From: an uncultured Butyricicoccus sp.
GTDB taxonomy: Bacteria; Bacillota; Clostridia; Oscillospirales; Butyricicoccaceae
Direction of reading: 5' to 3'
Assembly: GCA_947575935.1 (NCBI GenBank)
Contig: CANPPM010000210.1
Coordinates: 1-5,138 of the forward strand
Length of the DNA: 5,138 bases
A model generated the notes under the pieces. The model had not been told where the DNA came from. It was given only the letters and a program-made list of their open reading frames with translations, and made no database searches. The translations under genes were made by a program, and so were the position numbers. Shown piece by piece: positions 5,102 to 5,138 of the stretch. Every line of letters begins with the position of its first letter. Within the stretch, counting starts at the first letter, position 1.

Positions 5102-5138
5102 GGTTGCGGGCCGGACCACCTGAAGGTTGAGGGGGGGC

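Overview
The window looks like part of a Gram-positive gut-type Clostridia genome, perhaps Oscillospiraceae-like. Genes are moderately GC-rich, starts carry strong TAAGGAGG Shine-Dalgarno sequences at 8-nt spacing, and a small excisionase-like helix-turn-helix protein has the GAVRFG..W.IP wing often seen in that group. The taxonomic call is inference. No rRNA, tRNA, CRISPR array or insertion sequence was seen.

Layout. At 1-234, on the minus strand, the first 25 or so codons of an unrecognised gene occur twice. The outer copy (1-73) runs off the window. The inner copy (124-234) stops after 36 codons. At 235-786 there is an AT-rich divergent intergenic region. It holds a likely promoter for the plus-strand operon, operator-like inverted repeats, a spaced 12-bp direct repeat, an (AT)n tract, and a possible folded leader for the minus-strand genes. 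At 787-4982, on the plus strand, lies an alpha-galactoside utilisation operon. It consists of a MelB-type GPH sugar:cation symporter (481 aa), a 65-aa winged-HTH protein, and a cytoplasmic GH36 alpha-galactosidase (737 aa). A GC-rich stem-loop follows the operon, then a second perfect GC-rich stem near the window end.

Function. The symporter is predicted to import melibiose, raffinose or a related alpha-galactoside with a cation. The GH36 enzyme, which has no signal peptide, would then release galactose inside the cell. All landmark GH36 residues fall at the same positions as in Geobacillus stearothermophilus AgaA (W336, D366/D367, K476, D478, C526, D548). Residue 355 is Ala, as in the raffinose-competent AgaA.

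The main unexplained points are four. The HTH gene sits between transporter and hydrolase. Strong hairpins lie just upstream of both internal Shine-Dalgarno sites. The 5' end of the flanking gene is duplicated. The minus-strand leader may be structured. No clearly new system can be demonstrated from this window alone.
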